From Streptomyces spongiicola (lineage in GTDB: Bacteria > Actinomycetota > Actinomycetes > Streptomycetales > Streptomycetaceae), in contig NZ_CP029254.1 of NCBI RefSeq assembly GCF_003122365.1, positions 2,986,501-3,050,500 of the forward strand: a stretch of DNA of 64,000 bases. Direction: 5' to 3'. This document shows positions 25,365 through 34,520 of this stretch, piece after piece. Numbering within the stretch: position 1 is the stretch's first letter; each line of letters opens with the position of its first letter. A program made the position numbers and the translations under genes. The notes beneath the pieces were generated by a model. The model was not told the origin of the DNA. It searched no databases and saw only the letters and a list, made by a program, of their open reading frames with translations.

Positions 25365-26642
25365 ATGAGTCGCAGCCAGACGCGCACGCGCCCGACGACG
25401 AGCGGCCGGACGACCGGCCGGACGACCGGCCGCCGGAAGAACCCGCGCCACCGGAAGGCAGGGCCGAGGAGGCACGGCCGCACCCGAGGGCACGACCGCC
25501 GGCGCGCCAGGGCGCTGCTGGCCGTCCCGGCCGCCGTGCTCGCCCTGGTCCTCGCCGCCGCCGGCTGGGTGTACCTCAGGCTGGACGGCGACATCGACAC
25601 CTTCGGCGCGGACGGCATCGCCCACCACCGCCCCGAGCAGGGCCCATCCGAGGCGATGAACGTCCTGGTCATCGGCTCCGACGCACGCGTCTCGGGCAAT
25701 GCGGCGCTCGGCGGGGGCGCCAAGGACGACGCGGGCCGCTCCGACACCGCGATCCTGCTCCACGTCTACGCCGACCACCGGCACGCCGTGGCCGTGTCGA
25801 TCCCCCGCGATACTCTGGTCGACATCCCGCCCTGCCGGCTCCCGGACGGCACGTGGACCGGCACCCGCAGAAACGTCATGTTCAACGAGGCCTACTCGGT
25901 GGGTCAGACGTCCGAGGGCAACCCCGCCTGCACACAGAACACGGTGGAGAAGCTGACCGGGCTGCGCGTCGACCACACCATCGTCGTCGACTTCAAGGGC
26001 TTCGCGACGCTCACCGACGTCGTGGGAGGGGTGCCGGTGTGCCTGCCCCGCGACGTCTACGAGAAGGACCTCGACCCCACCCGCGCCACCCGCGGCGAGA
26101 TGCTGCTGCACAAGGGGGAGCAGACCGTCTCCGGCCGCAGGGCACTGGACTACGTGCGCGTCCGGCACGGCATGGGCGACGGCTCGGACATCGGCCGCAT
26201 CAGGCGGCAGCAGGCGTTCGCGGCAAGCCTGGTCCGGCGGGTGAAGAGCGAGGGGCTGACCCCGTCCAGGCTCCTGCCGCTCGCGGAGGCGGCGACGAAG
26301 TCGATGACCGTCGACCCGGGGCTCGGATCCCCGGACAAGCTGGTCGCGTTCGCGATGTCGCTGAAGGACGTCGGCCTGTCCGACATCCGCTTCGTGACCG
26401 TCCCCTGGCGGTACGAGGGGGAGCGCGTCGCCCTCGTCCAGCCGGACGCCGACGCCCTGTGGCGCGCCATCGGGGACGACCGGGCCATAGACGGCGGTGA
26501 CGTCCGCAGCGGCAGCCCCTCCCCCTCCGCCGGGAAGGCCCGGCCGGACACGGGCGCCTCGCGGTCCCCGCTCCCGAAGGATGTGGTGGACGGCTCCCGC
26601 TCAGCCGACGACGACCTGTGCTCGGGGCTCTCCTACGGGTGA
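25365..26642 (+). CDS. LytR-CpsA-Psr (LCP) family cell-wall glycopolymer ligase
   Basis: 425 aa from ATG 25365. The N-terminus is a highly basic cytoplasmic segment (TTGRTTGRRKNPRHRK), followed by one transmembrane helix (LLAVPAAVLALVLAAAGWVYL). The LCP domain includes NVLVIGSDAR, DDAGRSDTAILLHV, AVSIPRDTLVDIP, VDFKGFATLTDVVGGVPVCLP and ALDYVRVRHGMGDGSDIGRIRRQQ. The conserved Arg and Asp residues that hold polyprenyl-pyrophosphate are present. Family role: transfer of teichoic acid or similar polymers from lipid carrier to peptidoglycan outside the membrane. A Ser/Pro-rich tail follows the domain. Divergent from the TatA-like gene. Confidence 0.92.
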   Translation: MSRSQTRTRPTTSGRTTGRTTGRRKNPRHRKAGPRRHGRTRGHDRRRARALLAVPAAVLALVLAAAGWVYLRLDGDIDTFGADGIAHHRPEQGPSEAMNVLVIGSDARVSGNAALGGGAKDDAGRSDTAILLHVYADHRHAVAVSIPRDTLVDIPPCRLPDGTWTGTRRNVMFNEAYSVGQTSEGNPACTQNTVEKLTGLRVDHTIVVDFKGFATLTDVVGGVPVCLPRDVYEKDLDPTRATRGEMLLHKGEQTVSGRRALDYVRVRHGMGDGSDIGRIRRQQAFAASLVRRVKSEGLTPSRLLPLAEAATKSMTVDPGLGSPDKLVAFAMSLKDVGLSDIRFVTVPWRYEGERVALVQPDADALWRAIGDDRAIDGGDVRSGSPSPSAGKARPDTGASRSPLPKDVVDGSRSADDDLCSGLSYG

Positions 26643-26645
26643 GCC

Positions 26646-26664
26646 GTGCCGGTCGGGCCGGCAC
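26646..26664. terminator. Hairpin between convergent LCP and P-type ATPase genes
   Basis: Perfect 7-bp stem GTGCCGG/CCGGCAC around a TCGGG loop, 4 bp after the LCP stop and before the ATPase stop. Confidence 0.6.
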
Positions 26665-26679
26665 CGCACACGGAGCACC

Positions 26680-29600
26680 TCACACGGATTCCCCCGCCGG
26701 CGTCTCCTGCGCTTCCCCCGCCCGGGCCCTCACGCGGCTCCCCCCGCCCGCGCGGTCGTGCGGCGGCCCCGCCGTGCCGCGGCCCCGCAGGACACTCAGC
26801 ACGGCCGCGTACCCGGCGAGAACCGCGCCGAGCAGCAGGTAGCAGTGGACCGGCAGCGCCGTCAGGCCGAGCGGCGGCCCGAGCGGGGAGAGCGGCAGCA
26901 CCACCCCGGTCGCGGCCAGGGCGGCCGCCGCCCAGCCGACCGGGCCGGGCAGACCGACCGGGGCGAGCAGGCGGGCGCGAGCGGGCAGGGGGGCGCGAGC
27001 GGGCATACGGGCGCGGGCGGCGCGGTGGCCCGTGCGCAGGAGCACCATCACCAGTGCCTGCGTCAGCAGGTTCTCGGTGAACCAGCCGGAGTGGAGGGCG
27101 GCGGTGCCGCCCGGGCCGTGCGGCGCGAGCGCGAGAACGGCGAGGGTGGCGAGGTCGGCCGCCGCGTTGAGGGCGCCGAAGCCCGTGACGAACCGCAGCA
27201 GTGCGCGTGTGTCCAGTGCGGCGGGGCGGCGCAGTACCGCAGGGTGCGGACGGTCGCCCGCGAAGGAGATCTGGGCCGCGTCGAAGCAGAGGTTCTGCAC
27301 CAGCACCAGGGCCGGGAGCATGGGCGGGAAGGAGGTGAGCAGGCCCACCACGAGCACCGCGACCGCGTTGCCGAGGTTCGCGGAGAGGCTGACGCGCAGA
27401 TACGTGGTGACGTTGCCGCTGGAGCGCCGCCCCGCGTCCACGGCGTGGCCGAGGAGACCCAGGTCCCGGTCGGCGAGCACCACGTCCGCCGTCTCCCGGA
27501 CGACGGGGACGGCGTCGCGCGGGGAGATCCCGACATCGGCCGCGCGCAGCGCCGGCAGGTCGTTGACGCCGTCGCCGAGGAAGCCGACGGTGTGCCCGCC
27601 GTCCCGCAGGGCGGCGGCGATCCGCGCCTTGTGCTCGGGGGCGCATCTGGCGAAGACGGTGGTGCGCGCGGCCGTCTCGGCGAGTTCGCGGTCGCCGAGC
27701 CCGTCCACCTGACCGGCGGTGAGCACTCCGTCCGCGTCCACCTGGATTCCCAGCTCCCGGCAGGCGCGCACCGCCGTGCCCGGGTGGTCGCCGGTGAGGA
27801 CCTTGACGGCGACGCCCCGGTCGGCGAGTGCCGCCAGGGCACCGGCGGCGGTGGGGGCCACGGCGTCCCGCAGGGTGACGAAACCGCGGAAGGTCAGGCC
27901 GCGCGCGTCGCGGGAAGCGGACGCCCCGGGCAGGCGGGCGGGTCGCTGCGCGGTAGCCACCGCGAGCACGCGCAGGCCCCGCTCCGCCTGGCGTGCGCCG
28001 AGCGCGAGCAGCCGTTCGCGCTCCTGCTCGCTGGTCGCGCAGCGTTCCAGCACCGTCTCCGCGGCGCCCTTGACGACCACCGTGTGCGTGCCGATCCGGC
28101 CCGGGGTGCGGACGACGGCGACGGCCAGACGCCGTACCGGGTCGAACGGCTGCGCCGCGACTCCTTCGTACGCCGCGGGGTCGCGGTCGAACACCGCCGG
28201 GACGGGGTCGAACACCGTCCCGTCCGCGTACACCGCCGGATCGCGGTCGAACACCGTCCCGTCCGCGTACACCGCCGGATCGCGGTCGAACACCGCCCCG
28301 CCCTCGTACACCGCCGGATCGCGGTCGAACACCGCCCCGCCCTCGTACACCGCCGGATCGCGGTCGAACACCGCCCCGCCCGCGTACACCCCCGGATCGC
28401 GGTCGAACACCGCCCCGCCCTCGTACACCGCCGGATCGCGGTCGAACACCGCCCCGCCCTCGTACACCGCCGGATCGCGGTCGAACACCGCCCCGCCCTC
28501 GTACACCCCACCCGGGCCCGCCGCGTCCAGGACCGCCTCGTCGAGGGCGTCAGGTGCGGGCAGGTCGGCGAGTTGGAGGGTCCACCAGGCGTTCACCGCG
28601 GCCCAGTGCAGCACCTCCGGGTCGGGGCGGCCCTCCGCGTCCAGGGCGCGGTCGACGATGGGCCGGTCCTGGGTGAGGGTGCCGGTCTTGTCCATGCACA
28701 GCACGTCCACGGCGCCGAGGTCGTGCAGTGCCGGCAGCCGCCGTACGAGCACCCCCCGGGTACGCGCCAGCACCGAGGCACCCCGCGCCAGACAGGTGGT
28801 GACGACGACCGGGAGCATCTCCGGGACCACTGCCACGGCCACCGCGACCGCGAACGGCAGTGTCGCCGGACCTCCGGGCCCGCGCAGTGCCGCGTCGGCG
28901 AGCAGCACCAGCAGCGGCACGAGCAGCAGGGAGCGGACCAGGGCCCAGGAGACGCCGTTCACACAGGTGTCGAAGGCGCTCGGCCGGCGCCGGGCGGCGG
29001 CCAGGGCGCGCGCGGCGGCGAACCGGGTGCGCTCCCCGGTCTCGACGACGACGGCGGTGCCGCTGCCCGACGCGACACCGCTGCCCTTGAAGCACAGCTG
29101 CGGCCGGCCGAAGGGGCCGGCGCCCCGGGGGTGCGGCTGCGGCCGGCCGGACGCGCCGCCGCCCCGCGGGCGCGTGAGATCGGCGGCGTCCTTCGGGACC
29201 GGGGCGGATTCACCGGTGAGTTCCGCCTGGTGCACATGCAGGCCGTGCGACCTCAGCAGGCGCACATCGGCCGGCACCGGGTCGCCGGGGCCCAGGCGGA
29301 TCACATCGCCGGGCACCAGTTCGTCCACCGGGACCTCGCGCTCCACCGGCGCGGACTCCTCGTCGGCGCGGCGCAGCACCGTGGCCGTGCTGACGACGAG
29401 GGCGCGCAGCGTCGCCAGGGACCGGTCGGTCCGGCACTCCCCGTGCGCGCGCAGCGCACCGCTGACGCCGACCAGGACGAGCACCACGCAGGCGGTCCCC
29501 CAGGAGGCGACGACCGCCGAGACCAGGCCCACGCACAGCAGGACGGTGGTGAAGGGGTCGCGCAGGCCGCGGGCGAAGAGCCGCGGCCAGGACGGTCCCC

Positions 29601-29790
29601 GGTGGGCCGGCACCGTGTTCGGCCCGTAGCGGTTCAGGCGCTCCTCGGCCTCCGCCTCGGTCAGGCCGCGCGTACCGCAGTCGAGCCGCCGCAGCACCTG
29701 GAGGACGGTCGGCGTACCCGACTCCCCGCCCCCGCCCCCGGCGCCGGAGGGCGGGGCGTGCGGAGAGGATGCCGGGGCCTTCTCGGGCAT
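26680..29790 (-). CDS. P-type ATPase, MgtA-like (P3B), with repeat-expanded N domain
   Basis: 1036 aa from ATG 29790. An N-terminal cation-ATPase segment (LRRLDCGTRGLTEAEAEERLNRYGPN) comes first. The actuator motif is LTGESAPV, M4 is VAVVPEMLPVVV, the phosphorylation site is CMDKTGTLT (near residue 367) and the hinge is GDGVNDLPALRAADVGI. LVQNLCFDAAQISFAGD in the C-terminal membrane domain matches the VQNLxYDxxQ signature of magnesium-translocating ATPases. The nucleotide-binding domain is interrupted by about eight tandem copies of VYEGGAVFDRDPA (28190-28508). The ArsR gene 14 bp upstream is probably its cotranscribed regulator. Mg2+ uptake is the family expectation. Confidence 0.9.
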   Translation of the reverse strand: MPEKAPASSPHAPPSGAGGGGGESGTPTVLQVLRRLDCGTRGLTEAEAEERLNRYGPNTVPAHRGPSWPRLFARGLRDPFTTVLLCVGLVSAVVASWGTACVVLVLVGVSGALRAHGECRTDRSLATLRALVVSTATVLRRADEESAPVEREVPVDELVPGDVIRLGPGDPVPADVRLLRSHGLHVHQAELTGESAPVPKDAADLTRPRGGGASGRPQPHPRGAGPFGRPQLCFKGSGVASGSGTAVVVETGERTRFAAARALAAARRRPSAFDTCVNGVSWALVRSLLLVPLLVLLADAALRGPGGPATLPFAVAVAVAVVPEMLPVVVTTCLARGASVLARTRGVLVRRLPALHDLGAVDVLCMDKTGTLTQDRPIVDRALDAEGRPDPEVLHWAAVNAWWTLQLADLPAPDALDEAVLDAAGPGGVYEGGAVFDRDPAVYEGGAVFDRDPAVYEGGAVFDRDPGVYAGGAVFDRDPAVYEGGAVFDRDPAVYEGGAVFDRDPAVYADGTVFDRDPAVYADGTVFDPVPAVFDRDPAAYEGVAAQPFDPVRRLAVAVVRTPGRIGTHTVVVKGAAETVLERCATSEQERERLLALGARQAERGLRVLAVATAQRPARLPGASASRDARGLTFRGFVTLRDAVAPTAAGALAALADRGVAVKVLTGDHPGTAVRACRELGIQVDADGVLTAGQVDGLGDRELAETAARTTVFARCAPEHKARIAAALRDGGHTVGFLGDGVNDLPALRAADVGISPRDAVPVVRETADVVLADRDLGLLGHAVDAGRRSSGNVTTYLRVSLSANLGNAVAVLVVGLLTSFPPMLPALVLVQNLCFDAAQISFAGDRPHPAVLRRPAALDTRALLRFVTGFGALNAAADLATLAVLALAPHGPGGTAALHSGWFTENLLTQALVMVLLRTGHRAARARMPARAPLPARARLLAPVGLPGPVGWAAAALAATGVVLPLSPLGPPLGLTALPVHCYLLLGAVLAGYAAVLSVLRGRGTAGPPHDRAGGGSRVRARAGEAQETPAGESV
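28190..28508. repeat. 39-bp in-frame minisatellite inside the P-type ATPase gene
   Basis: About eight 39-bp units encode the 13-mer VYEGGAVFDRDPA (variants VYAGG, VYADGT). The unit length is a multiple of three, so the frame is kept. Copies are nearly identical, implying recent expansion or homogenisation. Confidence 0.9.
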
Positions 29791-29804
29791 GGGCCGCACG
29801 CCGC

Positions 29805-30215
29805 TCAGGCGCCGGTCCGGTGCAGCCGGGCCACCGGTGCGGAAGCCTCTCCGGCGCGTGCGGGAGCCTCTCCGGCGCGTGCGGGAGCCTCTCCGGCGCG
29901 TGCGGCGAGTTGCCCCACCATCAGCCGGACGACGGTGACGATGTCGGGGTCGTCGACGACGTACACCTGGCGACGGCCCTCGCGGCGGGCGCGCACCAGT
30001 CCGGCCAGCTTGAGCTTGGTGAGGTGCTGGCTGACGGCCGGCAGCGCCCCGCCGACGCGTTCCGCGAGACCGGTCACGTCGCTCTCGCCCTGGGACAGGG
30101 CCCACATGATGTGCAGCCGGGCCGACGACGCGAGCAGCCCGAAGGCGGCGGCAGCCTCTGCCAGCACCTCGGCGGACGGGTCGTCGAAGCCCTCGCGGTC
30201 TGCTGCCACAGCCAT
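29805..30215 (-). CDS. ArsR/SmtB family transcriptional regulator
   Basis: 136 aa. Winged helix: LLASSARLHIMWALSQGESDVTGLAERVGGALPAVSQHLTKLKLAGLVRARREGRRQVYVV. No cysteine occurs in the protein, so it is not a thiolate metal sensor; DDPDIVTVVRLM corresponds to helix 5, where Zn/Ni/Co sensors use Asp and His, but the His pair is not complete. The C-terminus holds three copies of RAGEAPA. The ATG at 30215 has GGGAG touching it; GTG 30209, six bases further, has better spacing and may be the true start. Probably controls the downstream ATPase gene. Confidence 0.85.
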   Translation of the reverse strand: MAVAADREGFDDPSAEVLAEAAAAFGLLASSARLHIMWALSQGESDVTGLAERVGGALPAVSQHLTKLKLAGLVRARREGRRQVYVVDDPDIVTVVRLMVGQLAARAGEAPARAGEAPARAGEASAPVARLHRTGA

Positions 30216-30921
30216 CTCCCGTTCCGCCCGATCGTCACCACCGCGCTCGCGCCAGTCTAGGCGCCTCACCGGGAAGGCCCCGGCGTTCACGGGACGAGCG
30301 ACTGACGGCCTCCCCCGCGACCTCCGGGCAGGGGGCGACACGGGTCCATGCCCACCCGGGCGCCAGCCCACCCGTGCGCCTGAGCATCGGTGCGCCAGCC
30401 CACCCGTGCGCCTGAGCATCGGTGCGCCAGCCCACCCGTGCGCCTGTGCGCCTGTGCGCCCGTGCGCCTGTGCGCCTGTGCGCCCGTGCGCCTGTGCGCC
30501 TGTGCGTCGGTGCGCCTGAGCGCCGGGCCCACGGCCATCCGGGCAAGGGCCGGTCCCTGGCCCTGGCCCTGACCCTGACCCTGCCCCTGCCCCTGCTCCT
30601 GACCGCAGGACCGGGGGGCCTGCCCGCGCCACCGCCCGCCCGGGGACCCGCACCGGGACCCGCGCCGGGGCACGCGCACCCTCCCGCCCGGGGACCGCCC
30701 GCAGGACCGCGCCCCCCGCCCCCAGGACCGCACCGGCCCCGCCGAGGGCCCCGCCGGGGGGCCCGCCACCGTCGGTGTTCCGGCCGACCACTCCCCCGCT
30801 TCCGGCCATCCTGCGCCAGGTCCTCCCCGGAGCCGGTTCCACCCCGGGCGCTCCGGGCAGGCATCCCCGCGCATCCGATCCGGCCGCGCGTCATCGCCTT
30901 TTCCCACGTCCGGACAGTTCC
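30216..30921. repeat. 700-bp gap with dodecamer-like GTGCGCC repeats
   Basis: Between the ArsR and acyl-CoA synthetase genes. A 32-bp-class unit (CAGCCCACCCGTGCGCCTGAGC) repeats three times at 30360-30435, then TGCGCCTGTGCGCC words repeat about eight times to 30530. CCTGGCC/CCTGACC runs follow at 30555-30600. No gene is seen; the last 80 bp form the synthetase promoter. Confidence 0.7.
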
Positions 30922-30934
30922 TGACATGCCGTCA
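30922..30934. promoter_or_regulatory. Palindromic operator TGACATGCCGTCA (regulon site 4)
   Basis: First of two sites in front of the acyl-CoA synthetase, 72 bp from its start; within CCTGA...TCAGTT. Confidence 0.55.
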
Positions 30935-30945
30935 GTTCTGTAATC

Positions 30946-30958
30946 TGATTATGCGTCA
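30946..30958. promoter_or_regulatory. Palindromic operator TGATTATGCGTCA (regulon site 5)
   Basis: Second, weaker copy, 24 bp (about two helical turns) after site 4, overlapping an AT-rich TAATCT that could be a -10 element. Confidence 0.45.
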
Positions 30959-30993
30959 GTAACTTCGCCGACGAGCAGGGAGCGGGCGGAACG

Positions 30994-33216
30994 ATGCTTG
31001 GATCAACCCACGGCACCTTGACCACCGACCTCCGCGCCCGGGTGGTGGCCTGCGGGCAGCAGACCGGCGCGGCCGTCCACGGCTCCACCGCCGCCGAGGG
31101 CGACCTCGACGTCAGCGGCCGCCCGCTGTACGCGCCCGTACCCGATCTCGACCGCTTCTTCCGCCCCGAGGCGGTCGCCGTCGTGGGCGCATCCGACAGC
31201 GACGGCCGGCCCGGTACCGGGATCACCCGGCAGCTGATCGCCTGGGCCGAGCGGGTCGGGGCGAGACTGCACCCGGTCCATCCGACGCGTACCGCCGTCT
31301 TCGGACTGCCCTGTGTGCCGTCCGTCACGGCACTGCCCGAGCCCGTGGATCTCGCCGTGCTGCTCGTCGGCGATCCGCTGCCCGTGATCGGGGAACTCGG
31401 CCAGGCGAAGGCGAAGTTCGCCGTGGCCTTCGCGTCCGGCTTCGCCGAGACCGGTCCGGCCGGAGCCGACGCCCAGCGGCGGCTCGCCACGGCCGTGGAG
31501 CGGTCCGGGCTGCGGCTGCTCGGCCCGAACACCAACCTCAACGCCTTCGAGCGGTTCCGCGACGACCTCGACGGCCCCGCCATCGCGCTGATCACCCAGT
31601 CCGGCCACCAGGGACGCCCGGTGTTCGCCATGCAGGAACTCGGTGTACGCCTCTCCCACTGGGCGCCCACGGGCAACGAGGCCGACCTGGAGACCGCGGA
31701 CTTCATCGCGTACTTCGCGGGACGGCCCGAGGTCGGCGCCATCGCCTGCTACATCGAGGGCATCAAGGACGGCCGCTCGTTCCTGCTCGCCGCGGACCGG
31801 GCCGCCCGCAACCGCGTCCCCGTCGTCGCGGTCAAGGTCGGCCGCACCGAGGCCGGAGCCCGGACCGCCGCCTCGCACACTGGCAGGCTCACCGGCGCCG
31901 ACGAGGTCGTGGACGCGGCGATGCGCCAGTACGGCGTCATCCGCGTCGACGCACTCGACGAACTCCAGGACACCGCCGCCCTGCTGGCCCGGGCACGCAG
32001 GCCGACGGCCGACGGGGTCGCCGTCTACTCGATCTCCGGCGGCACGGGCGCGCACTTCGCGGACCTCGCCAGCGCGGCGGGGCTGCGGCTGCCCGAGCTG
32101 TCCGCCGCCCGCCGGACCGAACTGCACCAGTGGATACCGGAGTACCTGAACGTGGCCAACCCCGTCGACAGCGGCGGGCACCCCGTCGGCGACTGGCGAG
32201 GCAGGAAGATCATCGACGCGATCCTCGCCGACCCCGCGATCGGCGTGCTGGTCTGCCCGATCACCGGTCCCTTCCCGCCCATGAGCGACCGGCTCGCCCA
32301 GGACCTGGTCGACGCCGCCGAGACGACCGACAAGCCGGTGTGCGTGGTGTGGGGTTCGCCCGCCGGGACGGAGGAGGCGTACCGGACGACCCTCCTCGGC
32401 TCGTCCCGGGTGGCCACCTTCCGCACCTTCGGCAACTGCGTCACGGCGGTCCGGGCGTATCTCGACCACCACCGCTTCACCACCGGCTACCGCTCCCCGT
32501 TCGACGAGGCACCCCGCACCCTCTCCCCCTCCTTCCGCAAGGCGCAGACGCTGCTCCGCCCCGGCCACCGCCTCAGCGAGCACGCGGCGAAGCAGCTGCT
32601 GCGCGCGTACGGCATCCGGGTGCCGCGCGAGCAGCTGGTGACCAGCGCGGCCGCCGCGGTGCGGGCCGCGGGGCTGGTCGGCTACCCGGTGGTGATGAAG
32701 GCGTCCGCGCCGCGGCTCGCGCACAAGACGGAGCTGGGCCTCGTGCGGATCGGACTGACCTCGGCCAGCCAGGTCCGCGACACCTACCGCGAACTGACCG
32801 ACATCGCCCGGTACGAGGGCGTGGACCTCGACGGCGTCCTCGTCTGCCAGATGGTGGAGCGCGGGGTGGAGATGGTCGTCGGCGTCGCGCAGGACGAGCT
32901 GTTCGGGCCGACGGTGACGGTCGGGCTCGGCGGAGTGCTCGTGGAGGTGCTGCGCGACGTGGCGGTGCGGGTACCGCCCTTCGGAGAGGAGGAGGCCCGC
33001 TCCATGCTCGCCGAGCTGCGCGGCCGGGCCCTGCTGGACGGTGTCAGGGGCGGGCCGCCGGTGGACGTGGACGCGCTCGTCGAGGTCGTCCTGCGGGTCC
33101 AGCGGATGGCGCTCGAACTCGGCGGGGAGCTGGCCGAGTTGGACATCAACCCCCTGATGGTCCTGCCGCGCGGGCAGGGCGCGGTGGCGCTGGACGCGCT
33201 GGCGGTGTGCCGGTGA
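30994..33216 (+). CDS. NDP-forming acyl-CoA synthetase (acetate-CoA ligase family)
   Basis: 740 aa with alpha and beta parts fused. CoA-binding domain: FFRPEAVAVVGASDSDGRPGTG, then ligase domains with LITQSGHQGRPVFAM and the phosphohistidine segment AASHTGRLTGADEV. A C-terminal ATP-grasp follows from about residue 520 (GYPVVMKASAPRLAHKTELGLV, ELDINPLMV). The family makes acyl-CoA from acid, CoA and ATP with ADP release, through a phosphohistidine. Two regulon operators precede it, and the next crotonase gene overlaps its stop by four bases, placing it in the catabolic regulon. The first 50 residues are atypical and the substrate unknown. Confidence 0.9.
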   Translation: MLGSTHGTLTTDLRARVVACGQQTGAAVHGSTAAEGDLDVSGRPLYAPVPDLDRFFRPEAVAVVGASDSDGRPGTGITRQLIAWAERVGARLHPVHPTRTAVFGLPCVPSVTALPEPVDLAVLLVGDPLPVIGELGQAKAKFAVAFASGFAETGPAGADAQRRLATAVERSGLRLLGPNTNLNAFERFRDDLDGPAIALITQSGHQGRPVFAMQELGVRLSHWAPTGNEADLETADFIAYFAGRPEVGAIACYIEGIKDGRSFLLAADRAARNRVPVVAVKVGRTEAGARTAASHTGRLTGADEVVDAAMRQYGVIRVDALDELQDTAALLARARRPTADGVAVYSISGGTGAHFADLASAAGLRLPELSAARRTELHQWIPEYLNVANPVDSGGHPVGDWRGRKIIDAILADPAIGVLVCPITGPFPPMSDRLAQDLVDAAETTDKPVCVVWGSPAGTEEAYRTTLLGSSRVATFRTFGNCVTAVRAYLDHHRFTTGYRSPFDEAPRTLSPSFRKAQTLLRPGHRLSEHAAKQLLRAYGIRVPREQLVTSAAAAVRAAGLVGYPVVMKASAPRLAHKTELGLVRIGLTSASQVRDTYRELTDIARYEGVDLDGVLVCQMVERGVEMVVGVAQDELFGPTVTVGLGGVLVEVLRDVAVRVPPFGEEEARSMLAELRGRALLDGVRGGPPVDVDALVEVVLRVQRMALELGGELAELDINPLMVLPRGQGAVALDALAVCR

Positions 33217-34319
33217 GCGAGGGGCGGCGGGCGGTCGCCGACCCCGGGCCGGACCACCGTCCCGCGCCGGACCATCGTCCCGCGCCGGACGAGGAGCGGC
33301 GGGCGGCGCGGGGCGTACTGCACCGCACGGAGAACGGGGTCTCGTGGATCACGCTCGACCGGCCCGAGGTGATGAACGCCGTCAGCCGGGAACAGCGCGA
33401 GCGGATCATCGCCCTCCTCACGGACGCCTCGGCGGATCCGGCCGTCAGGGCCGTCGTGATCACCGCGACGGGCGAGGGCTTCTGCGCCGGTGCGGATCTG
33501 CGCGGCGGGCGTCCCGAAGCATCCGCGTCCGCGGACCACACCTCCGGGGGCCACACGTCCGCGGACCACACCTCCGCGAGCCACACGTCCGCGGACCACA
33601 CCTCCGCGAGCCACACCTCCGCGAGCCACACGTCCGCGGACCACACCTCCGCGGACCACACCTCCGCGGACCACACCTCCGCAAGCCACACGTCCGCGGA
33701 CCACACCTCCGCAAGCCACACGTCCGATGCGTCCGCGGCCGGTGGGCGGGAGCGCGTCCCCGGTGACGTGGCCCGGATGATCCGGCTCGGGGCCCAGCCG
33801 TTCATCGCCGCCGTCCTGGACTGCGAGAAGCCGGTGATCGCCGCGGTGAACGGCACGGCGGCGGGCATCGGAGCGCATCTGGCCTTCGCCTGCGACCTGG
33901 TCCTGGCCTCCGAATCCGCGCGCTTCATCGAGGTGTTCGTACGGCGCGGGCTCGTCCCCGACGGGGGTGGGGCGTATCTGCTGCCGCGGCTGGTCGGGCC
34001 GCAGCGCGCGAAGGAGCTGATGTTCTTCGGGGACGCACTGTCCGCGGCCGACGCCGAGCGGATGGGGCTCGTCAACCGAGTCGTGGCGGCGGACGATCTG
34101 GAGAAGACGGCCCGCGCGTGGGCCGAGCGCCTGGCCCAGGGCCCGACCAGGGCCCTCGCACTCACCAAGCACCTGGTGAACGCGTCCCTCGACACCGACC
34201 GGGCCTCCGCGTTCGCGGCCGAGGCCTCGGCGGTGGAGATCGCCATGACGACACGCGACGCGAACGAGGGAGTGGCGAGCTTCGTGGAGCGCCGGACGCC
34301 GGAGTACCGGGGGCGGTAG
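33213..34319 (+). CDS. Enoyl-CoA hydratase family protein with His-rich pentapeptide insertion
   Basis: 368 aa from GTG 33213, overlapping the synthetase stop (GTGA). Crotonase landmarks: ENGVSWITLDRPEVMNAVS, GEGFCAGADLRGG (oxyanion hole 1), CEKPVIAAVNGTAAGIGAHLAFACDLV (hole 2), RRGLVPDGGGAYLLPRLVG and AERMGLVNRVV. The catalytic glutamate position near PDGGG lacks the usual pair. Between the two oxyanion segments lies an insertion of about 65 residues, ADHTS/ASHTS repeated 12-13 times, in a loop that is normally 10-25 residues. Family length without it is about 270-300. Cotranscribed with the acyl-CoA synthetase. Confidence 0.9.
   Translation: MSEGRRAVADPGPDHRPAPDHRPAPDEERRAARGVLHRTENGVSWITLDRPEVMNAVSREQRERIIALLTDASADPAVRAVVITATGEGFCAGADLRGGRPEASASADHTSGGHTSADHTSASHTSADHTSASHTSASHTSADHTSADHTSADHTSASHTSADHTSASHTSDASAAGGRERVPGDVARMIRLGAQPFIAAVLDCEKPVIAAVNGTAAGIGAHLAFACDLVLASESARFIEVFVRRGLVPDGGGAYLLPRLVGPQRAKELMFFGDALSAADAERMGLVNRVVAADDLEKTARAWAERLAQGPTRALALTKHLVNASLDTDRASAFAAEASAVEIAMTTRDANEGVASFVERRTPEYRGR
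33533..33727. repeat. 15-bp in-frame minisatellite encoding (A)DHTS/(A)SHTS
   Basis: Thirteen or so units of GCGGACCACACCTCC / GCGAGCCACACGTCC inside the crotonase gene. All are multiples of 15 bp, so the frame is kept; the D/S alternation shows block duplication of 30- and 45-bp segments. Confidence 0.9.
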
Positions 34320-34339
34320 ATGATGCCGCCACTCGGGGC

Positions 34340-34505
34340 GGCTCCCGAACGACACGGGCACGCTCCGAACGACACGGTCGTTTCCGGGCGGTACGAGCAC
34401 GCCCCGGGCGGTGCGAGCATGTTCCTGGCAGTACGAGCATGTTCCTGGCAGTACGGGCACGCTCCGAACGAAACAGTCACCTCCGGGTAGTACGGGCACG
34501 CTCCC
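34340..34505. repeat. Tandem/direct repeats between convergent genes
   Basis: Words GGGCACGCTCCGAACGA and GTACGAGCATGTTCCTGGCA recur two to three times in the 200-bp gap between the crotonase and LysE genes. No clear terminator stem was identified. Confidence 0.6.
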
Positions 34506-34520
34506 GGCGCCGCGCCCCGT

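Noticed and set aside
26497..30519. Very long open frame on the plus strand opposite the P-type ATPase and ArsR genes
   Set aside because: It is antisense to clear enzymes, is Arg/Gly/Ala-rich and shows no domain; long antisense frames are expected at this GC content.
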